Shown here piece after piece: positions 1 to 5,640 of a stretch of DNA of 5,675 nt. Source of the DNA: Bryobacterales bacterium. GTDB taxonomy: Bacteria > Acidobacteriota > Terriglobia > Bryobacterales > Bryobacteraceae. The translations under genes and the position numbers were made by a program. Position 1 is the stretch's first letter, and the number at the start of each line of letters is the position of its first letter. Under the pieces are notes generated by a model. The model saw nothing but the letters and a program-made list of their open reading frames with translations. It was not told where the DNA came from and ran no database searches. The DNA is taken from contig SHUN01000238.1 of the NCBI GenBank assembly GCA_009697495.1, positions 1 through 5,675 on the forward strand, written 5' to 3'.

Positions 1-121
1 GCAGCGCCAGCACGCTCTTGTGCAGATCGGTAAATCGAACCGTAAGCGGATCGGTCTCCGGATGCGCTTCATAAAGTGACAACCCGATATCTTCCGCGTC
101 GAGCCACGTTAGCTTCTTCAT
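1..121 (-). CDS. iscX: IscX, Fe-S assembly adaptor (3' end cut by window edge)
   Basis: IscX is a small acidic protein of about 66 residues that binds IscS and modulates cysteine desulfurase activity; it has been proposed as an iron-dependent regulator or iron donor. Translating the minus strand from the ATG at 121 gives 40 codons before the window ends. They include [10 protein letters not shown] (residues 4-13), then [10 protein letters not shown] (16-25) and VRFTDLH (28-34), which match the family's W-x-D-x-x-x-I-G, Y-x-x-x-P-x-x-D-P and V-R-F-T-D-L/M-H pattern. The start codon overlaps the hscA stop as ATGA, so translation is probably coupled to hscA. In the classical operon fdx lies between hscA and iscX; here iscX follows hscA directly. 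The C-terminal third lies outside the window. The family assignment is secure from the visible motifs. Confidence 0.93.
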   Translation of the reverse strand, partial: MKKLTWLDAEDIGLSLYEAHPETDPLTVRFTDLHKSVLAL

Positions 122-1977
122 GCGTCTATCTTCGTTCCTTTCAAAGCGCCCCGCACGGCCGTGTTCATCATCAATTCGGCTAGCTTCATGGTCGCCTTAT
201 TCAGCGCCTCCAGCTTATCCAGAATCAAATGGTGATTCTCGCCGTGATAGGCCAGCAGCAGCTCGGCAATGCTGTTATCGACCAGCGCCCGTTCCCCATC
301 CGTCAACTCCATATACGCGTCGTCGCCCTTGGCTTTGTCGACGGCGTTCAGGATCCGGTCCGCCTCCACGCGCGCTTCCCGCACTTGCCGCTCGTTGAAA
401 TCTTCCTCGGCCTTGGCGAACGATTCCAGGATCATCGCCTCCACCTGCTCATCGGACAAACCGTAACTCGGCTTCACTTCCACCGTCTGCAATTTGCCTG
501 TGCGCAGATCCTTCGCGCTGACATTCAGAATCCCGTTGGCGTCGATCAGGAACCGCACTTCGATCTTCGCCATTCCGGCGGGCAGCGGGTCAATGTCTTT
601 CAAATCAAAACGCGCCAGACTGCGGCAATCCCGCACCATTTCGCGCTCGCCCTGCACCACGTGAATCAACACATTGCGCTGGCCGTCGACAGCCGTCGTA
701 AATGTCTCGGCCGCCGTCGCCGGAATCGTCGAGTTACGGTGTATCAGCTTCGACACTACGCCGCCCATCGTCTCGATCCCCAGGCTCAATGGCGTCACGT
801 CCAGCAGCAGTTTGTCATGAACATGGCCGCTCAGAATTCCCGCCTGCACCGCGGCGCCAAGCGCTACTACTTCGTCCGGATTCAACTCCGTATGCGGCTC
901 CGCTTTGAACAGCGCCCGCACCGCCTGCCGCACCATCGGGATGCGCGTCGAACCGCCCACCAGCACCACTTCATCAATCTGTTCCGGCGTCACGCCCGCG
1001 TCGGCCATGCAGTTGCGGCAGGGCCCGAGCGTCCGATTGACGATCGGCGTGATCAGGTTTTCCAAGACATCGCGCGTAATCTCGCGGCGGTACCCGCGGC
1101 CCTGGTAATGAAAGGCGATTGTGGTCACAGCCAGCGTCGAAAGCTGGTGTTTGGCCTCGATCACCGCGCGCCGCAGCGTCTGCACCGCCACCGGGTCGCC
1201 GCTCAAATCGGCGCCCCATTCGGCCGTTATATCTTCCAACGCCACGCGGAGCAGCAGATTGTCGAAATCATCACCGCCCAGATGGGTGTCGCCATTGGTG
1301 GCGAGGACTTCGAAGATCCCGTCATGGAGATTGAGAATCGAAATGTCAAAAGTCCCTCCGCCCAGATCGTACACGGCCACGATGCCGTTCTCTCGCTTGT
1401 CCAGACCGTAGGCAAGGGCCGCCGCCGTGGGCTCATTCACCAGCCGCATCACCTGCAAGCCCGCAATCCGGCCCGCGTCTTTCGTGGCCTGGCGCTGCGC
1501 GTCGTTGAAGTAAGCGGGCACGGTAATTACAGCGTGATCGACCGGCTCCCCAAGGTAGGCTTCGGCGTTCCTCTTAAGCTGACGGAGTATTTGCGCGCTG
1601 ATGCCGGGCGGCGTGAATCGCTTCCCGCCCAGGGATAGTTGAATCACCGTCTCGCTTCCCGGCGCAATGTGAAATGGAAACAGCTTCAACTCGTCCTGCA
1701 CGTCGGAGACGCCGCGGCCCATTAGCCGCTTCACCGAGTAGATCGTGCGGTCCGGATGCGTTATCAGCCGTTCCAACGCGTGAGCGCCGACAATCGGCTC
1801 GCCGTGTTCGGGAATGGAGACCACGCTGGGTACGATTGGTGAGCCATCGACGCCAGGGATGACTTTGGGAGCCGTAAGGTCCATGAAAGCGACGAGTGAG
1901 TTCGTGGTGCCGAGATCGATGCCGACGACTTTGTGCGGCTTAGGTTCGTCTCCGAAATCAATTTGGAATAAAGACAT
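118..1977 (-). CDS. hscA: HscA, Hsp70-family chaperone of the Isc system
   Basis: A cytosolic ATP-dependent Hsp70 that, with HscB, binds the LPPVK motif of IscU and drives transfer of the assembled cluster. It has 619 residues; E. coli HscA has 616. The nucleotide-binding domain shows phosphate loop 1 GIDLGTTNS (19-27), DLGGGTFD (204-211) and GGSTRIP (341-347). The interdomain linker and start of the substrate-binding domain follow at about 390-400 ([11 protein letters not shown]), with NVSAKD at 485-490 and a helical lid from about 507 to 605. The C-terminus lacks the acidic EEVD/EEVKDKK-type tail of DnaK. Together with its place after hscB, this favours HscA over DnaK. A CxxC pair (Cys320, Cys323) in the nucleotide-binding domain is unusual. 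The ATG is 9 bp after hscB with no clear Shine-Dalgarno sequence. The N-terminal extension before GIDLGTT is about as long as in other HscA proteins, so the start is credible. Confidence 0.96.
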   Translation of the reverse strand: MSLFQIDFGDEPKPHKVVGIDLGTTNSLVAFMDLTAPKVIPGVDGSPIVPSVVSIPEHGEPIVGAHALERLITHPDRTIYSVKRLMGRGVSDVQDELKLFPFHIAPGSETVIQLSLGGKRFTPPGISAQILRQLKRNAEAYLGEPVDHAVITVPAYFNDAQRQATKDAGRIAGLQVMRLVNEPTAAALAYGLDKRENGIVAVYDLGGGTFDISILNLHDGIFEVLATNGDTHLGGDDFDNLLLRVALEDITAEWGADLSGDPVAVQTLRRAVIEAKHQLSTLAVTTIAFHYQGRGYRREITRDVLENLITPIVNRTLGPCRNCMADAGVTPEQIDEVVLVGGSTRIPMVRQAVRALFKAEPHTELNPDEVVALGAAVQAGILSGHVHDKLLLDVTPLSLGIETMGGVVSKLIHRNSTIPATAAETFTTAVDGQRNVLIHVVQGEREMVRDCRSLARFDLKDIDPLPAGMAKIEVRFLIDANGILNVSAKDLRTGKLQTVEVKPSYGLSDEQVEAMILESFAKAEEDFNERQVREARVEADRILNAVDKAKGDDAYMELTDGERALVDNSIAELLLAYHGENHHLILDKLEALNKATMKLAELMMNTAVRGALKGTKIDA

Positions 1978-1986
1978 GAGGTTGGG

Positions 1987-2535
1987 TTAAACGAGGGCGG
2001 CGCGGGCGTCCCGCACGAGGTTCTGTAAATATTTTCGCCGGTTCAAGAGGCTTCGAAGTTCACCGAGCGCCTCCCGGCTGGGCGCGGCGTCATAGGCAAC
2101 AAAAATACCATCGCGCGCGGAATCGATTTCCGAAAGAATCCGCTCGAATTTCGCCAGTGCGATGGCGACTTCCGCTTTCGCGGCCGCGTCGCCATTGCGA
2201 GCTTCCTCCAGCGCCATGTTCAGATCGAAAACCTCTTCCAGCAGTTCCGGCGGAACGTCCCGCCCGCGTTGTTCGCTGATATTGAATCCTTCGCCTTTCA
2301 GCACATATTCCGCCCGCGCCACCGGATCCCGCAGCACCCGCCAAGCGTCATTGAGCATCGCCGAAGCCGCCTCAGCATAAGCCAATTGCGCCGCCCCGGC
2401 ACGCGCGTGCCGGTCCGGGTGCCATTCGCGGCTGTTGGCGTAAAAACGGCGCTGAAGGTCTTCCACATCCAGCGCCAGTTTTTTCTCGATCCCGAAGATA
2501 GCGAAGTAATCGGACGGTGGAGGACCGGAAAACAT
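1987..2535 (-). CDS. hscB: HscB, J-domain co-chaperone of HscA
   Basis: HscB delivers IscU to HscA and stimulates HscA ATPase. It has 182 residues, close to the usual ~171. The N-terminal J-domain (about 8-78) starts with DYFAIFGI and carries the essential HPD tripeptide at residues 39-41. A conserved LNDAWRVLRDPVARAEYVL segment follows (61-79). The C-terminal three-helix IscU-binding domain (about 95-178) opens with PPELLEEVFDLNMALEEA, the conserved acidic/hydrophobic face that contacts IscU. There are no cysteines, so it lacks the N-terminal zinc-binding extension seen in some eukaryotic and bacterial homologues. The start codon is one base after the iscA stop (TAA-C-ATG) with no obvious Shine-Dalgarno sequence, which suggests re-initiation by ribosomes finishing iscA. 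The J-domain plus its position between iscA and hscA make the call firm. Confidence 0.95.
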   Translation of the reverse strand: MFSGPPPSDYFAIFGIEKKLALDVEDLQRRFYANSREWHPDRHARAGAAQLAYAEAASAMLNDAWRVLRDPVARAEYVLKGEGFNISEQRGRDVPPELLEEVFDLNMALEEARNGDAAAKAEVAIALAKFERILSEIDSARDGIFVAYDAAPSREALGELRSLLNRRKYLQNLVRDARAALV

Positions 2536-2536
2536 G

Positions 2537-2896
2537 TTACGCCGAGAACGATGTCCCGCAGCCGCATGACTTCTGCGCGTTTGGATTGATGAACTCGAAG
2601 CCGGACTGTAAGATCGATTCCTTGTAGTCCAGAATCATTCCATTCAGAAAATTCATGCTCTTCGGATCCACCCAGACATCAACGCCGTCAAAGGTGAAGA
2701 CATGATCGGTGGCGCGCGGTTTCGTGTCGAACTTGAACTGGTAACTCAGGCCCGAGCAACCGCCGCCGAGAACGCCCAGGCGCAGCCCGCCCGTCACGCC
2801 CTGCTTCTCAAAGGCCTGGCGAATTTTGCTGACGGCCTTCGGCGTAACTTCGATTGCCGGCGCTACTTCGGTGGTGGTCGCTTCGGTGGTGGTCAT
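2537..2896 (-). CDS. iscA: IscA-like A-type Fe-S carrier
   Basis: An A-type carrier of 119 residues that takes Fe-S clusters (or iron) from the assembly machinery to target proteins. The three conserved ligand cysteines are present: Cys47 in GGGCSG and Cys111/Cys113 in the C-terminal CGCGTSF motif. The fold-defining GLRLGV (37-42) and NFLNG (82-86) segments are also seen. It is about 12 residues longer than E. coli IscA at the N-terminus. The extension is a Thr/Glu-rich stretch (MTTTEATTTEVA) encoded by a 15-bp tandem duplication. No internal ATG or GTG lies before the conserved region, so the annotated start is the likely one. It follows iscU by 7 bp and abuts hscB. Sequence alone does not cleanly separate IscA from ErpA or SufA; the operon position supports IscA. 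Confidence 0.92.
   Translation of the reverse strand: MTTTEATTTEVAPAIEVTPKAVSKIRQAFEKQGVTGGLRLGVLGGGCSGLSYQFKFDTKPRATDHVFTFDGVDVWVDPKSMNFLNGMILDYKESILQSGFEFINPNAQKSCGCGTSFSA
2866..2894. repeat. 15-bp tandem duplication in the 5' end of iscA
   Basis: The 14-base string CTTCGGTGGTGGTC occurs at 2866-2879 and again at 2881-2894 on the plus strand, giving two copies with a period of 15 bp. On the coding strand this encodes TTTEA followed by TTTEV at residues 2-11 of IscA. The repeat stays in frame and adds a low-complexity N-terminal extension that E. coli IscA lacks. Confidence 0.9.
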
Positions 2897-2903
2897 AAGT
2901 TAG

Positions 2904-3317
2904 TTAGTGGGCTACCGTTTCCGCCGCAACCGGAGCGCCCTGCTTGGCCCGGTAATCGTTGATAGCCGCCTTAATGGCGTCCTCGGCGAGTACCGAGCAG
3001 TGGATCTTCACCGGCGGCAGCGACAGTTCGTTCACGATATCGGTATTCTTGATGTCCAGCGCTTCATCCACCGTCTTGCCCTTCAGCCATTCGGTGGCCA
3101 GCGACGAACTCGCAATCGCGCTGCCGCAGCCAAATGTCTTGAACTTCGCGTCTTCAATGATGCCCGTGTCCGTGTTCACCTGGATCTGCAGCTTCATCAC
3201 GTCGCCGCACTCGGGCGCGCCGACCATCCCGGTTCCCACATCGGTGCGGGCTTTATCCATCGAGCCGACGTTGCGCGGATTATTGTAGTGATCAACAACT
3301 TTGTCAGAGTAAGCCAT
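2904..3317 (-). CDS. iscU: IscU, Fe-S cluster assembly scaffold
   Basis: The scaffold on which IscS-derived sulfur and iron are assembled into [2Fe-2S] clusters. It has 137 residues (E. coli 128). All ligands are present: Cys37 and Asp39 in APECGD, Cys64 in FGCGSA, and His106-Cys107 in KIHCSVLAEDA. The chaperone recognition motif LPPVK is intact at 100-104, matching the presence of HscA and HscB downstream. The start MAYSDKVVDHYNNPRNVGS is the standard family N-terminus. An AGGAAA sequence about 9 bases before the ATG is one of the better ribosome binding sites in this operon. The C-terminal tail after residue 127 is about ten residues longer than in E. coli. It lies 18 bp after iscS and 7 bp before iscA. 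It is the Isc type rather than SufU, because it lacks the SufU insertion and carries LPPVK. Confidence 0.97.
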   Translation of the reverse strand: MAYSDKVVDHYNNPRNVGSMDKARTDVGTGMVGAPECGDVMKLQIQVNTDTGIIEDAKFKTFGCGSAIASSSLATEWLKGKTVDEALDIKNTDIVNELSLPPVKIHCSVLAEDAIKAAINDYRAKQGAPVAAETVAH

Positions 3318-3335
3318 GATGTTATTTCCTATTCT

Positions 3336-4550
3336 TTAATGCGCGGTCCATTGGACCTTGCTCAAATCGACGCCGTCCTTGAACATCTCCCAAAGCGGGG
3401 AAAGTTCGCGGAGCTTGTTAACCACGTCGATCATTTTTTGAGCGACATAGTCGACTTCGGCTTCCGTATTAAAACGACCGAGTCCGAAGCGAATGGAAGT
3501 GTGAGCGAGGTCGTCGCCCAATCCGAGCGCCTTTAACACGTAGCTCGGTTCCAGCGTGGCCGACGTACACGCCGATCCGGAGGAAACCGCGATATCGTTG
3601 ATTCCCATCAGCAAGCTTTCGCCTTCCACATAGGCGAAGCTCATGTTGAGGTTATTCGGCAGCCGGTGCTCCATGCTGCCGTTAATGTAGACTTCTTCCA
3701 GATTGGCTTCCAGCTTCGCCCGCAACCGGTCGCGCAGTCCCCGCAGCCGGACCGATTCAACGGCCATTTCCTGCTGCGCCAGTTCGCATGCCGCGCCCAG
3801 CCCGACGATCGCCGGAACGTTTAACGTCCCCGACCGCATTCCGCGCTCATGCCCGCCGCCATCCATCTGCGCGGTGAGTTGAACTCGCGGACTCTTGCGA
3901 CGTACGTAGAGAGCGCCGACGCCCTTGGGCCCGTACAACTTATGCCCCGTGATCGAAAGCAGGTCGATGCCGTCCGCAATCACGTTCACCGGAATCTCGC
4001 CGCATGCCTGCACCGCGTCGGTATGGAGCAAAACGCCCCGTTCCTTAGCGATCCTGCCAATTTCCGCCATCGGCTGAATCACGCCGATTTCGTTGTTGGC
4101 ATACATAATGCTAATCAGGATCGTCTTATCCGTGATGGCGTCCCGCAGCATGTCCAGGTCGATCAAGCCGTCGCCCTGCAGCGGCAGATACGTGATCCGG
4201 CAGCCCTTCTTTTCCAGGTGCTTGCAGGTATCGAGAACCGCCTTGTGCTCGGTCGCCGCAGTGATGATGTGGTTGCCTTTTTCGGCATACATCTCCGCCA
4301 CGCCCTTGATGGCCAGGTTGTTCGATTCGGTGGCCCCGCTTGTAAAAACAATCTCCTTGGAGGTCGCTCCGATCAGCGAGGCGATCTGCTTGCGGCCCTT
4401 TTCCACCGCGTCTTCGGCCGCCCAGCCATAGGCATGATTGCGGCTCGCCGCGTTGCCGAAATTCTCAGTGAAGTAAGGGATCATCGCGTTGAGTACGCGA
4501 GGATCCACGGGCGTTGTCGCGTGATTGTCGAAATAAATCGGCTTGGACAT
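3336..4550 (-). CDS. iscS: IscS, PLP-dependent cysteine desulfurase
   Basis: Converts L-cysteine to L-alanine, forming a persulfide on its catalytic cysteine and passing the sulfur to IscU and other acceptors. It has 404 residues, the same length as E. coli IscS. The PLP Schiff-base lysine is Lys204 in [10 protein letters not shown]. Other active-site residues include His102 (TEHKAV), the PLP-stacking/contact region NNEIG (152-156), and Asp178-x-x-Gln181 (HTDAVQ). The catalytic cysteine is Cys328 in SSGSACTS, on the long mobile loop typical of group I (IscS/NifS) enzymes. The C-terminus ends [18 protein letters not shown], closely matching the conserved IscS tail that contacts IscU, which favours IscS over NifS. 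The start [19 protein letters not shown] matches the family. It follows the regulator by 10 bp with only a weak AAAGAG ribosome binding site, so coupling is likely. Confidence 0.98.
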   Translation of the reverse strand: MSKPIYFDNHATTPVDPRVLNAMIPYFTENFGNAASRNHAYGWAAEDAVEKGRKQIASLIGATSKEIVFTSGATESNNLAIKGVAEMYAEKGNHIITAATEHKAVLDTCKHLEKKGCRITYLPLQGDGLIDLDMLRDAITDKTILISIMYANNEIGVIQPMAEIGRIAKERGVLLHTDAVQACGEIPVNVIADGIDLLSITGHKLYGPKGVGALYVRRKSPRVQLTAQMDGGGHERGMRSGTLNVPAIVGLGAACELAQQEMAVESVRLRGLRDRLRAKLEANLEEVYINGSMEHRLPNNLNMSFAYVEGESLLMGINDIAVSSGSACTSATLEPSYVLKALGLGDDLAHTSIRFGLGRFNTEAEVDYVAQKMIDVVNKLRELSPLWEMFKDGVDLSKVQWTAH

Positions 4551-4560
4551 GTTGCTCTTT

Positions 4561-5058
4561 CTAAGGATTCAAAACAGGCAGATCGGGACTCGAAAAGTTC
4601 GTGTGCGGTCCGGCCGCCAAGGCCCCGTTCGTCGCGCTTTGGACGCGCACATCCGGATCGGCGGCGAGCTCAGTGATGGACATGTTTCCCAAAAGCGCCA
4701 GAATGCCGTTGTGTACCCGCCGCAAAGGATCGCGAATATTGCAGCGTTCCTGATGCTGGCAATCGTCGCCGTTCTCCGTGAAACAGGAAGTCAGGAATAC
4801 CGGGCCGTCTATCGCCCGGATCACGTCGAGCACGCTGATCTTGTCAGGATCCCCCGCCAAACGGTAACCTCCGTTTGTCCCATGCTCCGACGCCAGGAAC
4901 CCGCTCCGGGCGAGTCTCTGCAAGACCTTCGAAAGCACCGGCACCGGAACCCCAAATCGGTCGGCAACTTCCTTGGCGCTTGCCGATCGCGGACGCACCA
5001 CCGTCAGGTGCTTCAGCGCAATCAATCCGTAGTCGGCTTTCTTTGTGAGCTTCAGCAT
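4561..5058 (-). CDS. iscR: Rrf2-family Fe-S regulator of the isc operon (IscR-like)
   Basis: A winged-helix repressor of the Rrf2 family, 165 residues, encoded first in the operon it probably autoregulates. Residues 1-70 form the winged helix: [15 protein letters not shown] at the start, recognition-helix region about 38-50, wing with GTNGGYRL (60-67). A dimerisation helix and cysteine cluster follow: Cys92, Cys100 and Cys106 (C-x7-C-x5-C), whereas E. coli IscR has C-x5-C-x5-C. The His that follows the third Cys in IscR (CLTH) is replaced by Arg109. Asp9 in ADYG aligns with the Asp8 cluster ligand of NsrR (TDYG). The LTSCFTE...C...C pattern also recalls the SUF-system regulator subfamily. E. 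coli IscR Glu43, implicated in discriminating operator types, aligns with Ser43. The function as cluster-sensing operon repressor is inferred from position and upstream sites. The symbol iscR rests on context; the subfamily is uncertain. Confidence 0.85.
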   Translation of the reverse strand: MLKLTKKADYGLIALKHLTVVRPRSASAKEVADRFGVPVPVLSKVLQRLARSGFLASEHGTNGGYRLAGDPDKISVLDVIRAIDGPVFLTSCFTENGDDCQHQERCNIRDPLRRVHNGILALLGNMSITELAADPDVRVQSATNGALAAGPHTNFSSPDLPVLNP

Positions 5059-5091
5059 GGTTTGCCGTCACGATCTCTTTTTTTTGAAATC

Positions 5092-5106
5092 GGACTGTTT
5101 CGGTCC
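5092..5106 (-). promoter_or_regulatory. IscR type 1-like operator, proximal site
   Basis: The minus strand reads GGACCGAAACAGTCC, an imperfect palindrome with GGAC/GTCC arms. It matches the core of the E. coli IscR type 1 motif (GACTRWWWYAGTC) at all but one position: C instead of T after GAC. It lies just downstream of the candidate -10 hexamer and 33 bp before the regulator start codon, where a bound dimer could block transcription initiation. Confidence 0.55.
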
Positions 5107-5113
5107 TACTTGT

Positions 5114-5142
5114 ATGGTAGCGCACCCGGTTCCGGGTTGCAA
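5114..5142 (-). promoter_or_regulatory. Candidate promoter of the isc operon
   Basis: On the minus strand TTGCAA (5142-5137) is followed after 17 bp by TACCAT (5119-5114). Each hexamer matches 4 of 6 bases of the sigma-70-type consensus at optimal spacing. Initiation would fall near 5107, giving a leader of about 50 nt before the regulator ATG at 5058, and an operator-like site (5092-5106) would sit at the transcription start. A second, weaker possibility lies further upstream around the AT-rich stretch 5180-5190 (TATGTT or TATTTT as -10). Both are judged by eye from hexamer matches only. Confidence 0.4.
5124..5137. repeat. Perfect 14-bp inverted repeat inside the candidate promoter
   Basis: ACCCGGTTCCGGGT is a perfect inverted repeat with 6-bp arms and a 2-bp centre. 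It lies almost wholly between the proposed -35 and -10 hexamers of the isc promoter. It differs in sequence from the GAC-N7-GTC sites, so it could be an operator for a second regulator. It may also be chance in GC-rich DNA. Confidence 0.6.
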
Positions 5143-5190
5143 CTCCGAAATTGTGATTGAGTAGTCCTTTATCCTTAACAACATAAAATA

Positions 5191-5205
5191 AGACCAAAAT
5201 AGTCC
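5191..5205 (-). promoter_or_regulatory. IscR type 1-like operator, distal site
   Basis: The minus strand reads GGACTATTTTGGTCT. Its core GACTATTTTGGTC matches the E. coli type 1 motif GACTRWWWYAGTC except for G instead of A before GTC. The palindrome extends outward as TA...TA. It is centred 99 bp upstream of the proximal site. Two type 1 sites also control the E. coli isc promoter, so the arrangement is plausible, although the spacing here is long. Confidence 0.5.
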
Positions 5206-5224
5206 TAAATGTCCTGCTCTCTCG

Positions 5225-5248
5225 CCCCTGTTCCGCGCCGCGCAGGGG
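5225..5248. repeat. Short inverted repeat upstream of the isc promoter
   Basis: CCCCTG (5225-5230) and CAGGGG (5243-5248) form 6-bp arms around a 12-base GC-rich loop. Neither strand has a T-run directly after the stem, so this is not a convincing intrinsic terminator. No function is assigned. Confidence 0.35.
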
Positions 5249-5261
5249 AAATCTTAAGAGG

Positions 5262-5399
5262 ATGGCGTCATCGGCACCGGATGCGGCCGAACGGTTCTAC
5301 GATATGATCAAAAGTGCCTACTTTTCACCCGGTTCGGGTACAGCCGGAACGATTATGGAAAATCAGCAGAGGTCATGCGGACAGGGGATTCGGGTCTGA
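5262..5399 (+). CDS. Doubtful 45-residue ORF, no recognised family
   Basis: An ATG at 5262 opens a 45-codon frame beginning MASSAPDAAERFYDMIKSAY and closing at TGA 5397-5399. A purine-rich AAGAGG directly abuts the ATG, too close for an ideal ribosome binding site. The first half has a composition compatible with coding, but there is no recognisable domain, signal peptide or membrane segment, and the ORF is short enough to arise by chance. It lies upstream of the isc promoter on the opposite strand. It may be a remnant or noise. Confidence 0.18.
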   Translation: MASSAPDAAERFYDMIKSAYFSPGSGTAGTIMENQQRSCGQGIRV

Positions 5400-5456
5400 A
5401 GGACTACACGTCGATCACACGCAGGGTTCACTGCAATTTGGCGCGGGGCTAGCCGA

Positions 5457-5594
5457 ATGATCCGCCTTTTCCGCGTCTTCATACCTACCAGTGTCGTCGC
5501 GCTTCTGATCTCGGAAGTCATCCTCCCTTCGGCGCGCTCCAAATTTAGCCCACTAGCGTTCTCCAGAAATGACCCACACAGAGAACAGGATTAA
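5457..5594 (+). pseudogene. Truncated start of a putative exopolysaccharide sugar transferase
   Basis: The ATG at 5457 opens a 45-codon frame. Its first ~23 residues begin MIRLFRVFIPTSVVALL and continue to SEVIL. This resembles, from memory, the N-terminus and first membrane helix of polyprenyl glycosylphosphotransferases of the EpsB/PEP-CTERM-associated type, which start M-I-R-L/I-F and then run into several transmembrane helices. After about position 5525 the similarity stops. The frame continues as hydrophilic residues through two 17-bp direct repeats and ends at TAA 5592-5594. Intact family members have roughly 450 residues, so only the start would be present, probably cut off by a mobile element or rearrangement. 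No strong ribosome binding site is visible. The homology rests on a short segment and was not searched. Confidence 0.38.
5537..5577. repeat. Pair of 17-bp direct repeats resembling an IS21-like element end
   Basis: CTCCAAATTTAGCCCAC (5537-5553) and CTCCAGAAATGACCCAC (5561-5577) share 12 of 17 bases and are separated by 7 bp, a 24-bp period. Read on the minus strand they are GTGGG...TGGAG units. Repeated GTGGGTCA-like units at the tips are typical of IS21-family elements, where they serve as transposase-binding sites. The repeat sits exactly where the transferase-like reading frame loses its similarity. The element boundary and the side on which its body lies cannot be fixed here. Confidence 0.45.
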
Positions 5595-5624
5595 GAACGG
5601 GAAGGCGCTCGTCATCATCCGCGC

Positions 5625-5640
5625 CGCCGGCGCGCCGGCG
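5625..5640. repeat. 16-bp GC-only palindrome
   Basis: CGCCGGCGCGCCGGCG is a perfect palindrome made only of G and C, close to the right edge. Both strands are open through this stretch to the window edge: on plus from an ATG at 5569, and on minus into a TAA at 5545-5547. Neither partial frame is recognisable, so I do not call a gene here. Confidence 0.5.

Noticed and set aside
229..1638. A 469-codon open frame on the plus strand opposite hscA
   Set aside because: It is antisense to a fully motif-supported HscA. It is rich in His, Arg and Gln with no recognisable domain, as expected for the reverse complement of GC-rich coding sequence.
118..1977. DnaK rather than HscA
   Set aside because: Its length of 619 residues, the lack of a DnaK-type acidic tail, and its place directly after hscB and before iscX in an isc operon all favour HscA.
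3849..4676. A 275-codon plus-strand frame opposite iscS
   Set aside because: Shadow of iscS and the 3' end of the regulator gene. It has no domain, its composition is unlike a real protein, and it crosses the junction of two solid genes.
5078..5085. T8 tract on the plus strand as terminator of a rightward or leftward transcript
   Set aside because: No stable hairpin directly precedes it on the plus strand. On the minus strand it is an A-run in the leader of the regulator mRNA.
4543..5160. A 205-codon plus-strand frame opposite the regulator
   Set aside because: Antisense to the Rrf2 regulator and its promoter, with no recognisable family features.
4844..5197. A 117-codon minus-strand frame overlapping the regulator start in another frame
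   Set aside because: It covers the promoter and operators and overlaps the conserved winged-helix frame. Its N-terminal part comes from AT-rich intergenic DNA.
5225..5260. Intrinsic terminator at the CCCCTG/CAGGGG inverted repeat
   Set aside because: The stem is only 6 bp with a 12-base loop, and no T-run follows on either strand.
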